Counted from the first letter of the stretch, positions 45,488 through 55,791 are shown. The stretch is DNA of 64,000 nucleotides from Sphingobium yanoikuyae (GCF_034424525.1 NZ_CP139979.1:4177501-4241500), one strand, 5' to 3'. Notes: generated by a model from the letters alone, not told the origin. Program-made: numbers and translations.

Positions 45488-45513
45488 AGCCGGACCATAT
45501 ACATGGCCCGGCT
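45488..45513 (-). terminator. Terminator of rho
   Basis: On the minus strand AGCCGGGCCAT pairs with ATGGTCCGGCT through an 11-base stem with one G-T pair and a four-base loop, followed by TTCTTCATTTTC. It lies 56 bases after the rho stop. Confidence 0.75.
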
Positions 45514-45568
45514 CTCACCGCAAAATATATGGCAGGGTGGCCGCACATCCGTGCAGCCGCCGCCGCGC

Positions 45569-46825
45569 TTACTGGTTCATGGTCGCGAAGAAATCCTCGT
45601 TGGTCTTGGAATCCTTCATCTTGTCGAGCAGGAATTCCATCGCGTCGACCGTGCCCATCTGCATGAGGATGCGGCGCAGCACCCACATCTTGCTGAGCGT
45701 CGGCTTCTCGACCAGCAGCTCTTCCTTGCGGGTGCCGGACTTGCCGACGTCCAGCGCCGGGAAGATGCGCTTGTCCGCAACCTTGCGGTCCAGCACGATT
45801 TCCGAGTTACCGGTGCCCTTGAACTCTTCGAAGATGACTTCGTCCATGCGGCTGCCGGTGTCGATCAGCGCGGTCGCGATGATCGAGAGCGAGCCGCCCT
45901 CCTCGATGTTGCGCGCGGCGCCGAAGAAGCGCTTCGGGCGCTGCAGCGCGTTGGCGTCGACACCGCCGGTCAGCACCTTGCCCGACGAGGGCACGACGGT
46001 GTTGTAGGCGCGGCCGAGGCGAGTGATCGAGTCGAGCAGGATGACGACATCCTTCTTGTGCTCGACCAGACGCTTGGCCTTCTCGATCACCATTTCAGCG
46101 ACCTGGACGTGGCGGGTGGCAGGCTCGTCGAAGGTCGAGGAGACGACCTCGCCCTTCACGCTGCGCTGCATGTCGGTGACTTCTTCCGGACGCTCGTCGA
46201 TCAGCAGGACGATCAGGAAGACTTCGGGATGATTGTCGGTGATGGCCTTGGCGATGTTCTGCAGCATCACCGTCTTGCCGACGCGCGGCGGCGCGACGAT
46301 CAGCGTACGCTGGCCCTTGCCCTGCGGCGAGACGATGTCGATGACGCGGGCCGACTTGTCCTTGATGGTCGGGTCCAGCGTGTCGAGGCGCAGCTTCTGC
46401 TCGGGATAGAGCGGGGTCAGGTTGTCGAAATTGACGCGATGGCGGACGACGTCCGGATCATCGAAATTGACCGACAGCAGCTTGGTCAGGGCGAAATAGC
46501 GCTCGCCATCCTTGGGCGCGCGGATCTCGCCCTCGACCGTGTCGCCGGTGCGCAGGCCGAAGCGACGGACCTGATTGGGCGAGACATAGATGTCGTCGGG
46601 ACCAGCGAGGAAATTCGCCTCCGGGCTGCGCAGGAAGCCGAAGCCGTCCGGCAGCACCTCGATCGTGCCCTCACCCATGATCTGCGCGCCATTTTCGGCC
46701 TCGGCCTTCAGGATGGCGAACATCAGATCCTGCTTGCGCAGGGTCGATGCGCCCTCGACGCCCAGTTCTTCCGCCATGGTGACGAGGTCGGCGGGAACTG
46801 TCTTCTTGAGGTCCTTGAGATGCAT
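45569..46825 (-). CDS. rho: Transcription termination factor Rho
   Basis: A 418-residue hexameric RNA helicase. The N-terminal RNA-binding domain has [15 protein letters not shown] and RNP-like [15 protein letters not shown]; the ATPase core has Walker A APPRVGKT, the [13 protein letters not shown] and the R-loop [14 protein letters not shown] motif. An ATG at 46825 is chosen; an in-frame upstream ATG adds 22 residues without homology. A TTGACT-type promoter lies 113 bases upstream. In many Alphaproteobacteria rho is next to mnmE; here terC and other genes intervene. Confidence 0.97.
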   Translation of the reverse strand: MHLKDLKKTVPADLVTMAEELGVEGASTLRKQDLMFAILKAEAENGAQIMGEGTIEVLPDGFGFLRSPEANFLAGPDDIYVSPNQVRRFGLRTGDTVEGEIRAPKDGERYFALTKLLSVNFDDPDVVRHRVNFDNLTPLYPEQKLRLDTLDPTIKDKSARVIDIVSPQGKGQRTLIVAPPRVGKTVMLQNIAKAITDNHPEVFLIVLLIDERPEEVTDMQRSVKGEVVSSTFDEPATRHVQVAEMVIEKAKRLVEHKKDVVILLDSITRLGRAYNTVVPSSGKVLTGGVDANALQRPKRFFGAARNIEEGGSLSIIATALIDTGSRMDEVIFEEFKGTGNSEIVLDRKVADKRIFPALDVGKSGTRKEELLVEKPTLSKMWVLRRILMQMGTVDAMEFLLDKMKDSKTNEDFFATMNQ

Positions 46826-46937
46826 TGCGAGTCGGTCCGATGGAGTGAGGGATAGAATAGCCGGGTAAGAAAGGAGATTTTGCCCGGTCAATGTCTCGGG
46901 AAAGCCTCGCGCCGGACGGGCGAGGGGAATAGTCGGC

Positions 46938-46966
46938 GTTTAGCGAGCGCCCGGCCCTCAAGTCAA
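46938..46966 (-). promoter_or_regulatory. Candidate sigma70 promoter of rho
   Basis: Read on the minus strand: -35 TTGACT (46961-46966), a 17-base spacer, and -10 CTAAAC (46938-46943). It is 113 bases before the rho ATG, leaving a leader of about 105 bases. Rho is known to autoregulate through its leader in other bacteria; nothing specific is seen here. Confidence 0.5.
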
Positions 46967-47103
46967 GCGAGGACATTTCCCTATTCCGCCTGAAATCATG
47001 GGCGATCCGGGGATTTTCGACAGGTGGTGCCCCATCTGCGGCGATGGACGACATATCCTGCCCCATGATATGATGAGACATAAAATATCGGAAGGATGAG
47101 GAA

Positions 47104-48069
47104 ATGCGTTATTTCCGTGCCCTGATGGCGATCGCCACGGGCGCGCTCACCGCGCTGCCACTCGCCGCGCAGGATAGCCCCCCGCTCGATCCCGACATAC
47201 CCCCCACCGTCGTCCGCACCGGCCCCTCGCTCGACGACCGCGTCACCATTCCCATCAATATCGACGGCAAGGGGCCGTGGAACTTCGTGATCGACACCGG
47301 CTCGCAGCGCACGGTCATCGCCCGCGACCTGGCCGACCGGCTCGCCCTGCCCAATCGGCGGATCGTCACCATCCTCAGCATGACCGGCAAGGCGGAGGTG
47401 CCGACCGTCGCCGTGCCCCGGCTCGGCTTCGGCGCGACCACGGTGGACGATATAGAGGCACCGGTGCTGAATGGCGAGCATCTTGGCGCCGCCGGCCTGC
47501 TCGGCCTCGACAGCCTGCATGCCAAGCGGGTGCTGCTCAATTTCCGCACTGGCCGGATGGAGATCAGCGAAAGCCGCCGCCTGGCCCCGCGCGATCCCGA
47601 CGCGATCATCGTCGAGGCGCGCCGGCGCAAGGGGCAGCTGATCCTGCTCGATTCCGACGTCAACGGGATGAAGGTGAACATCATCCTGGATACGGGCGCC
47701 AATTTCAGCGTCGGCAATCTGGCACTGCGCGACAAGCTGGTCCGCAAGAAGCGCGCGCCCGCACTGCTGCAGGCCAGCCTGATCAGCGTGACCGGCGACA
47801 CGCTGACCGGCGATGTCGGGCGACTGGATTTCGTGCGCATGGGCCGGGTCAAGCTGACCGGCGTGCCGGTGCTGTTCGCCGAGGCCAGCCCCTTTGCCGA
47901 GCTGGGCCTGGCCGACAAGCCGGCGCTGATGCTGGGGATGAACGCACTGCGGCTGTTCGACCGGGTGGCGATCGACTTCGGCCGGGGCAAGGTGGATTTC
48001 CTGCTGCCCGATACCGGCGCGCTCGATCCGGTCCGGCTGGCGGCCTCAGCGCCCCGTCAGGGACGCTGA
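47104..48069 (+). CDS. Exported retropepsin-like aspartyl protease
   Basis: A 321-residue protein with a signal peptide (YFRALMAIATGALTALPLAAQ) and two aspartyl-protease-like domains. Each has an Asp-Thr-Gly: FVIDTGSQRTVI near residue 66 and IILDTGANFSVG near 200; the partner IGLDS/LLGLDS and LMLGMNALR hydrophobic-glycine motifs follow. This pepsin-like or retropepsin family is common in Alphaproteobacteria. Location is periplasmic by inference. It converges on the PBP1A gene with nine bases between. Confidence 0.88.
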   Translation: MRYFRALMAIATGALTALPLAAQDSPPLDPDIPPTVVRTGPSLDDRVTIPINIDGKGPWNFVIDTGSQRTVIARDLADRLALPNRRIVTILSMTGKAEVPTVAVPRLGFGATTVDDIEAPVLNGEHLGAAGLLGLDSLHAKRVLLNFRTGRMEISESRRLAPRDPDAIIVEARRRKGQLILLDSDVNGMKVNIILDTGANFSVGNLALRDKLVRKKRAPALLQASLISVTGDTLTGDVGRLDFVRMGRVKLTGVPVLFAEASPFAELGLADKPALMLGMNALRLFDRVAIDFGRGKVDFLLPDTGALDPVRLAASAPRQGR

Positions 48070-48078
48070 GGCACGGGA

Positions 48079-50172
48079 TCAGGGATTTTCGGGTCGCTGC
48101 TGCTGGGCCGGCTGGCGCTGGCGCGGCGTGCGGCCCAGCACATTGTCGATCCACTGCTGGTCCAGGCGCGGCGGCGCCGGGCGATCGGCCGGATCGGGCT
48201 GGGCCGCCTCCTCGCCATCCTCCGCCTCGCTGCCGGCCGGCCGGGCGCGGTCGATCGGCAGGCCATTTTCATCGACCATCATGCCGCCTTCCATGCCGTT
48301 ATCCGGCTGGCCGTAATAGGCTTCCTCGTCCGGCTCCAGCTGCCATTCCGGCAGGGTGACCTGGGTCTCGAACTGCTCCACCGGCCGCTTGGCGACGGCG
48401 ACCTTCATATAATCGGCGAAGGCGTGGGCGGGTGCGCGACCGCCATAGAGCGAAGGCACCGCCTTGGCGTCATCGCGACCAACCCAGACGCCAGTGGTGA
48501 TGCCGCTGGAAAAGCCCAGGAACCAGCCATCCTTGCCACTGTTGGTGGTGCCGGTCTTGCCCGCGACCGGGCGACCGATCTGCGCCGCCCTGCCGGTGCC
48601 GGTGCTGACCGCGGTCTGCATCAGGTCGGTCATGCCCGCCGCGACCCAGGGCGCCACCAGCACGCGGCTGGTATCGTCCTGATGCTGGTAGAGCATCCGT
48701 CCATCGGCAGTCGTCACCTTGGTGATGCCATAGGGGGTCACCGCCACGCCCTTGCGCGCGATCGAGGCAAAGGCGCGGGTCATGTCGATCAGCCGCACAT
48801 CCGACGTGCCCAGCACCATCGAGGGGTGGGTGTTGATCGGCGTGGTGATGCCGAAGCGGCGCGCCATGTCGGCGACGGTCGGGAAGCCGACCTCCACGCC
48901 CAGCTTCGCCGCGACCGTGTTGATCGAATAGGCAAAGGCGGTGCGGATATCGATCGCGCCGGCAAAGCGGCCATTGCTGTTGCGCGGGCTCCAGCCATTG
49001 ATCGTCACCGGCTCGTCGGTAACGCCGGTATCGGGCGTATAGCCCGCCTCCAGCGCCGCCATGTAGACGAAGATCTTCCAGGCCGAGCCGGGCTGGCGCA
49101 CGGCGGTCGTCGCGCGGTTATAGTTGGACGTCACATAGTCGAGCCCGCCGACCATGGCGCGCACTGCCCCATCGCGGTCCAGGCTGACCAGCGCGCCCTG
49201 CATGCCGTTCGACACGTTTGCCTTCACTGCAGCGGTCGCCGCATTCTGCATGCCAAGGTCGATGGTGGTATAGACTTCCAGCGGCTCATTGGGCTCGTCG
49301 ATCAGCGTGTCGAGCTGCGGCAGCGCCCAGTCGGTGAAATAGCGCACGCTGTTCTGCGGCGGCTCGGGCGCCATGCGCACGCCGTCCAGATTGGCATTGG
49401 CATGATCGGTAGCGCTGATCTTGCCATTTTCCTGCATCAGGTCGAGCACCACCCCGGCGCGGCCGATCGCGGCCTCGGCATCGGCGGTGGGGGAATAGCT
49501 GGACGGCGCCTTCACCAGGCCGGCGATGATCGCCGCCTCGGGCAGGTCCAGGCTCTGCGCGGGATGGCCGAAGAATTTGCGGCTGGCAGCGTCGATGCCA
49601 TAGGCCCCGCCGCCGAAATAGACCTTGTTGAGATAGAGTTCCAGGATCTGCTGCTTGGAGAATTTGCGCTCCAGCGCCATCGCCAGCACCATCTCGCGGA
49701 CCTTGCGGCCCCAGCTATAGCTGTTGTTGAGGAAGATGTTGCGCGCGACCTGCTGGGTGATGGTCGAGGCACCCTGCCAGCGCCGGCCGCTGCCGCGCCG
49801 TTCCAGCGCGACCCAGGCCGCGCGTGCCATGCCGACCGGATCGACGCCGGGGTGCATGTAGAAACGGCGATCCTCCGTCGACACCATCGCATCGACCATG
49901 ACCGAGGGGATCTGGTCATAGCTCAGCCAGCGGCCGAAGCTCGGCCCCAGGGAAACGATGACCGATCCGTCCGCCGCATGGACGCGGATCATCTGGCCAT
50001 TGGGGGAGGATTTGAGGCTGTTATAGTCGGGCAGCGACTGCATCGCGATGAACACGGCCACGCCGATCGCGACCAGACCGGCAAAGGCGCCGACCAGACC
50101 GATCTTGAGCCCGCGCACCAGCCATTTCTTCGCCTTGCCCGGCGCCTTCTTGCTCTTGTCAGATCGTGCCAT
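48079..50172 (-). CDS. Bifunctional penicillin-binding protein 1A
   Basis: A 697-residue class A PBP. An N-terminal basic tail and one membrane helix lead to a GT51 glycosyltransferase domain (EDRRFYMHPGVDPVGM; GASTITQQVARNIFL) and a transpeptidase with SxxK in PGSAWKIF, SxN in SINTVA and KTG in AGKTGTTNSGKDGW. It polymerises and cross-links peptidoglycan. The C-terminal about 70 residues are acidic then Gln/Pro-rich (QPAQQQRP), of unknown use. Minus strand, upstream gene msrB. Confidence 0.95.
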   Translation of the reverse strand: MARSDKSKKAPGKAKKWLVRGLKIGLVGAFAGLVAIGVAVFIAMQSLPDYNSLKSSPNGQMIRVHAADGSVIVSLGPSFGRWLSYDQIPSVMVDAMVSTEDRRFYMHPGVDPVGMARAAWVALERRGSGRRWQGASTITQQVARNIFLNNSYSWGRKVREMVLAMALERKFSKQQILELYLNKVYFGGGAYGIDAASRKFFGHPAQSLDLPEAAIIAGLVKAPSSYSPTADAEAAIGRAGVVLDLMQENGKISATDHANANLDGVRMAPEPPQNSVRYFTDWALPQLDTLIDEPNEPLEVYTTIDLGMQNAATAAVKANVSNGMQGALVSLDRDGAVRAMVGGLDYVTSNYNRATTAVRQPGSAWKIFVYMAALEAGYTPDTGVTDEPVTINGWSPRNSNGRFAGAIDIRTAFAYSINTVAAKLGVEVGFPTVADMARRFGITTPINTHPSMVLGTSDVRLIDMTRAFASIARKGVAVTPYGITKVTTADGRMLYQHQDDTSRVLVAPWVAAGMTDLMQTAVSTGTGRAAQIGRPVAGKTGTTNSGKDGWFLGFSSGITTGVWVGRDDAKAVPSLYGGRAPAHAFADYMKVAVAKRPVEQFETQVTLPEWQLEPDEEAYYGQPDNGMEGGMMVDENGLPIDRARPAGSEAEDGEEAAQPDPADRPAPPRLDQQWIDNVLGRTPRQRQPAQQQRPENP

Positions 50173-50362
50173 TTGCCGCCCCGGATACGCGCTATTACCG
50201 GCCCGGACCAGCGCAAATCAGGGCGCTCGTCCGGAAAACTCCCCGGTCTGTAAGGATGATGCGGCTTTACCCGCGATGAATATTCTCGGTGGAGGTCCGA
50301 ACAAGCCGGGGCGGGCAGGACATACTGCCCCCGCTCCGCAGCGGTCCGTCCCTCTGTCGTTC

Positions 50363-50767
50363 CTATTCCGCGTCGTCGCGCGACTTGAAATCCAGCGACG
50401 CGCTGTTCATGCAGTAACGCAGGCCGTTGACGCCGGGGCCGTCAGGGAAGACATGGCCCAGATGGCCCTCGCAGGTGGCACAGCGCACCTCGGTGCGGAT
50501 CATGCCATGGCTGGCGTCGCGAATTTCCTCGACCGCGTCGATATCGACCGGCGCGGTGAAGCTGGGCCAGCCCGACCCGCTGTCATATTTTTCCTCGGCA
50601 TCGAACAGCTCCGCGCCGCAGCCGGCGCAATAATAGACGCCGTCAGCCTTGTTGCTGTTATATTTGCCGGTGAAGGCCCGTTCGGTGCCCGCTTCGCGCA
50701 GCACATGATATTGTTCGGGGGAAAGGCGCGCACGCCATTCGGCTTCGCTCAGGTCCAGCTTTTCCAT
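50363..50767 (-). CDS. msrB: Peptide-methionine (R)-S-oxide reductase
   Basis: A 134-residue enzyme that repairs methionine-R-sulfoxide. Two zinc CxxC pairs are in [10 protein letters not shown] and [13 protein letters not shown], and the catalytic cysteine is in [10 protein letters not shown]. The [10 protein letters not shown] motif is typical. No signal peptide, so cytoplasmic. It lies 43 bases from holA in the same direction and may be co-transcribed with it. Confidence 0.96.
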   Translation of the reverse strand: MEKLDLSEAEWRARLSPEQYHVLREAGTERAFTGKYNSNKADGVYYCAGCGAELFDAEEKYDSGSGWPSFTAPVDIDAVEEIRDASHGMIRTEVRCATCEGHLGHVFPDGPGVNGLRYCMNSASLDFKSRDDAE

Positions 50768-50810
50768 GGCCGCAATATGGCGTCCGCCGAAGCCCTTATC
50801 AAGTCCGCGA

Positions 50811-51839
50811 TCAGGCCCGCTCGCGCGCCGCCTGTCGGGCGATCGCCAGCAGCTCGTGCCGCACCAGCAGATCGCCCAGCCCCTTGCCGCCGCGGCTGGA
50901 CCGTTCGGCCTGGGCCAGACGCTGGATGACGCGGGCGATGCCGGTCGCGTCCCACAGCCGCACCTGGCGGGTGACCAGCCCCTTCTCCTTCCAGAAGACC
51001 GCCTTGCCGGCCGATTCCACCGCCGCCTCCAGCCGCCCGCTGCTGTCGAAATCGGCGCGGATATTGGCGATCAGCATGGCACGGGTCAGCAGCGGCCGGA
51101 TCACCGACGCCATGGCCGCGCCGATCTCCGCCAGATTGTTGAGTTCCTTGTGCATCGCCCTGAGGTCACCGCCCAGCACCGCATTGACCAGCGGCGCGGC
51201 ATCGGAATCGGGATTGTCGGCCGACAGCGCGTCCAGCGCCTCCGCCGTCGCCTCACGCGGCTGTTCCGGCGCGGCGTCGAGATAGAGGACCAGCTTCTCG
51301 ATCTCGATTCCCATCAGCGCCCGGTCGCCATTGGCCAGGTCGACGATGCGGCGCGCCAGTTCCTGCGGCAGACGCAGGCCGTTCTCGCGCGCGGTCGCCA
51401 TCGCGATCTGCTCCGCCTCGCGGGCATCGGGCTGATAGGAGATGAAGGCCATGCAGCCCTTGTGGTCGAGCGCCAGCTTGACCAGCTTCGACGTCGCCTT
51501 AAGCGCGCCGGCGATCGCGATCACCGGATTGCCCGCCGCCTCCGCCTCCAGCAACGCCGTCACCGCCGGCAACGATTCGTCGCCCATGCCGTTGATCCGC
51601 ACCCAGCGCTTGTCGCCGAACATGGAGAAGGACGCCGCTTCGTCCGCCAGCCGTGCCGGATCCTCGCGCAGCGTGGCCACGTCCAGATCAACCCGCTCGG
51701 CCCCCGGCCCCATCGCCCGCTCCAGCCGCCTGGCAAGCGCGGTGCTGCCCGCCTCGTCAGGACCGTAGAGCAGGAAGAAGCGGATATCCGACGGCGGCGC
51801 GTCGAGCGCCTTTTCTATCTGGCCGCGATTGGCTTTCAC
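50811..51839 (-). CDS. holA: DNA polymerase III delta subunit
   Basis: A 342-residue clamp-loader subunit that opens the beta clamp. The start [31 protein letters not shown] and [12 protein letters not shown], followed by [20 protein letters not shown], are family-typical. It begins at GTG 51839, overlapping the lptE stop by four bases. This lptE-holA coupling is conserved in Alphaproteobacteria. Confidence 0.93.
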   Translation of the reverse strand: MKANRGQIEKALDAPPSDIRFFLLYGPDEAGSTALARRLERAMGPGAERVDLDVATLREDPARLADEAASFSMFGDKRWVRINGMGDESLPAVTALLEAEAAGNPVIAIAGALKATSKLVKLALDHKGCMAFISYQPDAREAEQIAMATARENGLRLPQELARRIVDLANGDRALMGIEIEKLVLYLDAAPEQPREATAEALDALSADNPDSDAAPLVNAVLGGDLRAMHKELNNLAEIGAAMASVIRPLLTRAMLIANIRADFDSSGRLEAAVESAGKAVFWKEKGLVTRQVRLWDATGIARVIQRLAQAERSSRGGKGLGDLLVRHELLAIARQAARERA

Positions 51840-52381
51840 TGGCCGGTCGACGCCGCCGGCGATGGGGCCGACGATGGCGCCGCCTGGGCGCCTTCCTTGC
51901 GCGTCGCATACAGCGCCAGGCGGGTGACGATCTGGTCGGCGACGATCTCCGACAGCCGCTCCAGCGCCGTGTCTTCGGCCGCGATCGTCGCATATTCGCT
52001 CGACGTCGCGTTGATGCCGGCATCCGACCCGGCGCTGTCGTCCAGCACCTGCGCGCCGGTCGCTTCATCGATCAGCTGATAGCGCGCCCGCAGCGTACGC
52101 CGCTCACGGGTGATGGCCGCGTCGGACCGCAGACCGAAACCGCTGATCTGGTCGTCCAGCTTCACCACCAGCTTGTAGCTGGGGCCGGAACCATTGCTGA
52201 TCGCGCCAAGCCGGTCGTTGAGGGCGTTGCGCATCAGCCAGCCGCCCTTGCCCGCAATATCCTGCACTTCGACATGGCCCAGCCCCTGCGCCACCGCGCC
52301 ATGGCTACCGCCGCCATAGACCGGGCGCAGCCCGCAAGCGGTGAGAAGAGTCAGGGCGACGAGGGGAAGGATGCGCTTCAT
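51836..52381 (-). CDS. lptE: LPS-assembly lipoprotein LptE
   Basis: A 181-residue lipoprotein; the lipobox is LLTAC and the first mature residues are CGLRPVYGGG, a hallmark of alphaproteobacterial LptE. The domain continues through LNDRLGAISNGSGPSYKLVVKLD and ERLSEIVADQIVTRLALY. With LptD it inserts LPS in the outer membrane. The ATG at 52381 directly precedes the signal; an earlier frame start adds 14 residues. It lies between leuS and holA as is common. Confidence 0.93.
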   Translation of the reverse strand: MKRILPLVALTLLTACGLRPVYGGGSHGAVAQGLGHVEVQDIAGKGGWLMRNALNDRLGAISNGSGPSYKLVVKLDDQISGFGLRSDAAITRERRTLRARYQLIDEATGAQVLDDSAGSDAGINATSSEYATIAAEDTALERLSEIVADQIVTRLALYATRKEGAQAAPSSAPSPAASTGQ

Positions 52382-52396
52382 GGGCATGATCCTTAT

Positions 52397-52439
52397 CCCG
52401 TCACCCCGCCCTTGTCGAACCAAAGGTCGGGGTGACGGG
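52397..52439. repeat. Inverted repeat between lptE and leuS
   Basis: A perfect 12-base pair of arms, CCCGTCACCCCG (52397-52408) and CGGGGTGACGGG (52428-52439), encloses 19 bases. It fills the 64-base gap between the leuS stop and the lptE start. No T-run follows on the minus strand. It may be a REP-like element or may affect leuS-lptE read-through. Confidence 0.7.
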
Positions 52440-52445
52440 CACAGG

Positions 52446-55007
52446 TCAGATGACCAGATTGACCAGACGATCGGGCACCACGATCACCTTCTTGGGGGTG
52501 GCGCCATCCAGCGTGCGAACGACGTTCGGCGCGGCCAGTGCCAGCTTTTCCAGTTCATCCTTGGGCGTGCCCTTGGGCACGGTGATGGTGTCGCGCAGCT
52601 TGCCCATCACCTGGCAGGCGATGGTCACTTCATCCTCGACCAGCAGTGCCGGATCGACCGCCGGCCAGGCGGCTTCGGCGATCAGGCCCGGCTGCGCCAT
52701 CTCGGCCCAGCCCTCTTCGGCCAGATGCGGGGTCATCGGCGCGACCAGCAGCGCCAGCGCGCGGATCGCCGCGGTACGGCTGGCCGACGGCTTGGCCTTC
52801 TCGATCGCGTTCACCAGCTCATAGATCTTGGCGACGGCCTTGTTGAAGCCCAGCGCCTCGATATCCTTGGAAACGCCGTCGATCGTCTGGTGCAGCTTGC
52901 GGTCCAGGGCCTTGTCCTGGCCCTCTGCCGCCGCATCGGCTTCGCCGAACAGGCGCCAGACGCGGTTGACGAAGCGCCAGCTGCCCTCGATGCCAGCCTC
53001 GGTCCAGGGCAGGTCGCGCTCGGGCGGGCTGTCCGACAGCATGAACCAGCGCACGGCGTCGGCGCCATATTGTTCGATGATGTCATCGGGATCGACGACA
53101 TTCTTCTTCGACTTGGACATCTTCTCGACGCGGCCGACTTCGACCTCAATACCACCGCCAAGAGTATAGACTTTCCCGTCACGGCGTTCGATTTCAGCCG
53201 GAGAAAGAAACTGGGTCGTTCCGTTAACCGGCGTAATTTCTACGCCATCAACAACCATTTTCGGCTTTTCGATCTTGTAAGTCTCGTGCGTCACCATGCC
53301 CTGGGTGAACAGGCCGGTGAAGGGCTCGGCAAAGCCCAGCTGGCCCATATGCTGCAGCGCGCGGGTCCAGAAACGGGCGTAGAGAAGATGCAGGATCGCA
53401 TGTTCCACGCCGCCAATATATTGGCCGACCGGCAGCCACTGCTCGACGGTCGCACGATCGAACGGCTTGTCGTCGGGCTGGCTGGCGAAGCGGATGAAAT
53501 ACCAGCTCGAATCCGCGAAGGTGTCGAGCGTGTCGGTCTCGCGCCGCGCCGCCTTGCCGCAGGTGGGGCAATCGACATGCTTCCAGGTCGGATGGCGGTC
53601 CAGCGGGTTGCCGGGAATGTCGAAGGTCACATCCTCGGGCAGCGTCACCGGCAGCTGGTCCTTGGGCACGCCCACCACGCCGCAATCATCGCAATGGATG
53701 ACCGGGATCGGGGTGCCCCAGTAACGCTGGCGCGACACGCCCCAGTCGCGCAGGCGGAACACGGTCTTGCCCGCGCCCCAGCCTTCACCCTCGGCGCGCG
53801 CGATGACGGCGGCCTTGGCGGCTTCGACCGCCATGCCGTCCAGGAAGCGCGAGTTCACCAGATGGCCGGGGCCCGTATAGGCCTCGTCATGGATCGGCTT
53901 GTCGGCTTCGCCATCCAGCGCGACGACGCGCTCGACCGGCAGCATATATTTGCGCGCGAAGTCGAGGTCGCGCTGGTCATGCGCGGGCACGCCCATGACG
54001 GCCCCGGTGCCATAGTCCATCAGCACGAAATTGGCGATGAAGACGGGCAGGTGCCATTCCGGATCGAACGGATGCGCGACCGTCAGGCCGGTGTCGAAGC
54101 CCAGCTTCTCCGCCGTTTCCAGCTCGGCGGCGGTGGTGCCGCCTTCCTTGCACTTCTCGATGAAGGCAACGGCATCGGGATTGTTCGCGGCAACGGCCTG
54201 CGCGACCGGATGGTCGGCGGCGATCGCGACGAAGCTGGCGCCGAAGATGGTGTCGGGGCGGGTCGAATAGACCTCGATCTCGCTGTCGAACGGCGCGACC
54301 GGCTTGAAGCTGAACTGCAGGCCGACCGACTTGCCGATCCAGTTTTCCTGCATCAGGCGCACCTTGTCGGGCCACTGGTCGAGCGTATTGAGGCCCTCCA
54401 GCAGATCGTCGGCAAACTGGGTGATCTTGAGGAACCACTGGTTGAGCTTGCGCTTCTCGACCAGCGCGCCCGAACGCCAGCCGCGCCCGTCGATCACCTG
54501 CTCGTTCGCCAGCACGGTCATGTCGACCGGATCCCAGTTGACCTGGCTTTCCTTGCGATAGACCAGGCCTGATTCCAGCATGTCCAAGAACAGCGCCTGT
54601 TCATGGCCATAATAATCCGGCTCGCAGGTGGCGAGTTCGCGACTCCAGTCGATCGCGAAACCCAGCTTCTTCAGCTGCGCGCGCATATTGGCGATGTTCG
54701 ACCGGGTCCATTCGCCCGGATGCACCTTCTTTTCCATCGCCGCATTTTCGGCCGGCATGCCGAACGCGTCCCAGCCCATCGGATGCAGCACTTCATGGCC
54801 GGTCATCCGGCGGAAGCGTGCCAGCACGTCGCCCATCGAGTAGTTGCGGACATGACCGATATGGATGCGCCCCGACGGATAGGGGAACATCTCCAGCACG
54901 TAGCTGCGCGGCTTCGTCGAGGCATCGTCCGCCTTGAAGCTCTGCTTCTCGTCCCAGACGGCCTGCCAGCGGGCGTCGGCCTCCAGCGGGTTGAAGCGCC
55001 TTTGCAT
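52446..55007 (-). CDS. leuS: Leucyl-tRNA synthetase
   Basis: An 853-residue class I synthetase that charges tRNA-Leu. HIGH is in [16 protein letters not shown] and KMSKS in [13 protein letters not shown]. The CP1 editing domain is present, with [18 protein letters not shown] zinc-like C-x2-C...C-x2-C ([16 protein letters not shown]) lies near residue 430-480. The leader carries a hairpin at 55031-55057. Confidence 0.98.
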   Translation of the reverse strand: MQRRFNPLEADARWQAVWDEKQSFKADDASTKPRSYVLEMFPYPSGRIHIGHVRNYSMGDVLARFRRMTGHEVLHPMGWDAFGMPAENAAMEKKVHPGEWTRSNIANMRAQLKKLGFAIDWSRELATCEPDYYGHEQALFLDMLESGLVYRKESQVNWDPVDMTVLANEQVIDGRGWRSGALVEKRKLNQWFLKITQFADDLLEGLNTLDQWPDKVRLMQENWIGKSVGLQFSFKPVAPFDSEIEVYSTRPDTIFGASFVAIAADHPVAQAVAANNPDAVAFIEKCKEGGTTAAELETAEKLGFDTGLTVAHPFDPEWHLPVFIANFVLMDYGTGAVMGVPAHDQRDLDFARKYMLPVERVVALDGEADKPIHDEAYTGPGHLVNSRFLDGMAVEAAKAAVIARAEGEGWGAGKTVFRLRDWGVSRQRYWGTPIPVIHCDDCGVVGVPKDQLPVTLPEDVTFDIPGNPLDRHPTWKHVDCPTCGKAARRETDTLDTFADSSWYFIRFASQPDDKPFDRATVEQWLPVGQYIGGVEHAILHLLYARFWTRALQHMGQLGFAEPFTGLFTQGMVTHETYKIEKPKMVVDGVEITPVNGTTQFLSPAEIERRDGKVYTLGGGIEVEVGRVEKMSKSKKNVVDPDDIIEQYGADAVRWFMLSDSPPERDLPWTEAGIEGSWRFVNRVWRLFGEADAAAEGQDKALDRKLHQTIDGVSKDIEALGFNKAVAKIYELVNAIEKAKPSASRTAAIRALALLVAPMTPHLAEEGWAEMAQPGLIAEAAWPAVDPALLVEDEVTIACQVMGKLRDTITVPKGTPKDELEKLALAAPNVVRTLDGATPKKVIVVPDRLVNLVI

Positions 55008-55030
55008 GTCATGTCCTTACAAATGCAAGC

Positions 55031-55057
55031 GGGCTGGGCTCTGTGAAAGCCCAGCCC
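55031..55057 (-). promoter_or_regulatory. Perfect hairpin in the leuS leader
   Basis: GGGCTGGGCT and AGCCCAGCCC pair as a perfect ten-base stem with a seven-base loop. It ends 23 bases before the leuS ATG, just upstream of an AAGGA ribosome site. No U-run follows in the direction of leuS, so it is not a clean terminator. Possibly the end of the DUF3576 mRNA or a leader structure. Confidence 0.45.
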
Positions 55058-55110
55058 CGATGGTTTGAAAACAGGGCGTTACCGTATCAGTCGCGCCCGA
55101 AAGGGGTGGT

Positions 55111-55557
55111 TCAGCCGATCGCCATGCGGCGCAGGTCGCGCGCCTTGGTCAGGATGATCTCTTCCAGCTTCTGCACCGTCGCGGCCTGCACCGGGGCATC
55201 GACCCACTGGCCATTCTGGTTGACCTGACGGCTGGCGGCCACGCGCAGCGCGTCGGCGCGCAGATCCTGGTCCAGGATCGACACGGTGACCTTCATCCGC
55301 TCACTCGGCGTGTTGGGATTGGTATACCAGTCGGTGACGATGACGCCGCCGTTGGAATCGGTCTGCACCATCGGCATGAAGGACAGCGTGTCCAGGCTGG
55401 CGCGCCACAGATAGGCGTTGACGCCGATGGTGGTGACCTTCGACGCGGCCAGATCGGCCTTGGGCCGTTCCTTCGCGCCGCCCCCGCATGCGGCAAGCGG
55501 CAGGAGCGCAGCCAGCAGAAGACCGGAGGAAAGGGTAACGGGAAGGCGACGGACCAT
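55111..55557 (-). CDS. DUF3576 lipoprotein
   Basis: A 148-residue lipoprotein of the DUF3576 family. Signal and lipobox: LLAALLPLAAC. The mature part has SKVTTIGVNAYLWRASLDTLSFMP and VSILDQDLRADALRV, conserved in this family. It lies upstream of leuS, which is its usual neighbour in sphingomonads. A -10-like TATAGA (minus strand, 55599-55604) with TTGCCC 16 bases further up is a plausible promoter. Function is unknown. Confidence 0.88.
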   Translation of the reverse strand: MVRRLPVTLSSGLLLAALLPLAACGGGAKERPKADLAASKVTTIGVNAYLWRASLDTLSFMPMVQTDSNGGVIVTDWYTNPNTPSERMKVTVSILDQDLRADALRVAASRQVNQNGQWVDAPVQAATVQKLEEIILTKARDLRRMAIG

Positions 55558-55598
55558 CAGGCATGTCCTAGCTTGAAAAAGACGAAAAACGCCCCGCT

Positions 55599-55626
55599 TC
55601 TATAGTCGACGCGCGCCATTGGGCAA
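55599..55626 (-). promoter_or_regulatory. Candidate promoter of the DUF3576 gene
   Basis: Minus strand: TTGCCC (55621-55626), 16-base spacer, TATAGA (55599-55604), about 40 bases upstream of the ATG. Only a pattern match. Confidence 0.35.
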
Positions 55627-55716
55627 GGGGGCGCGCGGGTCCGACACGCCACGGATCGTCGCAACCCGTCCTCGGAGTCTGTGTGCTCTGTGCAACAGCT
55701 CAGACAAAAAGCGGAT

Positions 55717-55742
55717 AGCGCCTCTGGTCAATGGCGCTTTTT
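55717..55742 (+). terminator. Terminator-like hairpin in a gene-free stretch
   Basis: AGCGCC and GGCGCT pair around a ten-base loop and are followed by TTTTT on the plus strand. No plus-strand gene lies just upstream, and a second hairpin (GTCTG...CAGAC, 55677-55705) precedes it, so it could end a small RNA or belong to the leader of the gene at 55792. Confidence 0.45.
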
Positions 55743-55791
55743 GGTGTCTAATGCGTCTTGAAAAATAACCGGTGGGGAAGAGATTCGAATC

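Noticed and set aside
50290..50362. GGGCAG-GACATA-CTGCCC hairpin as msrB terminator
   Set aside because: Short stem with no T-tract after it; not convincing.
52341..54572. 743-residue plus-strand frame opposite leuS
   Set aside because: Shadow of leuS; composition is His/Asp/Arg-rich as in other antisense frames, without domain signatures.
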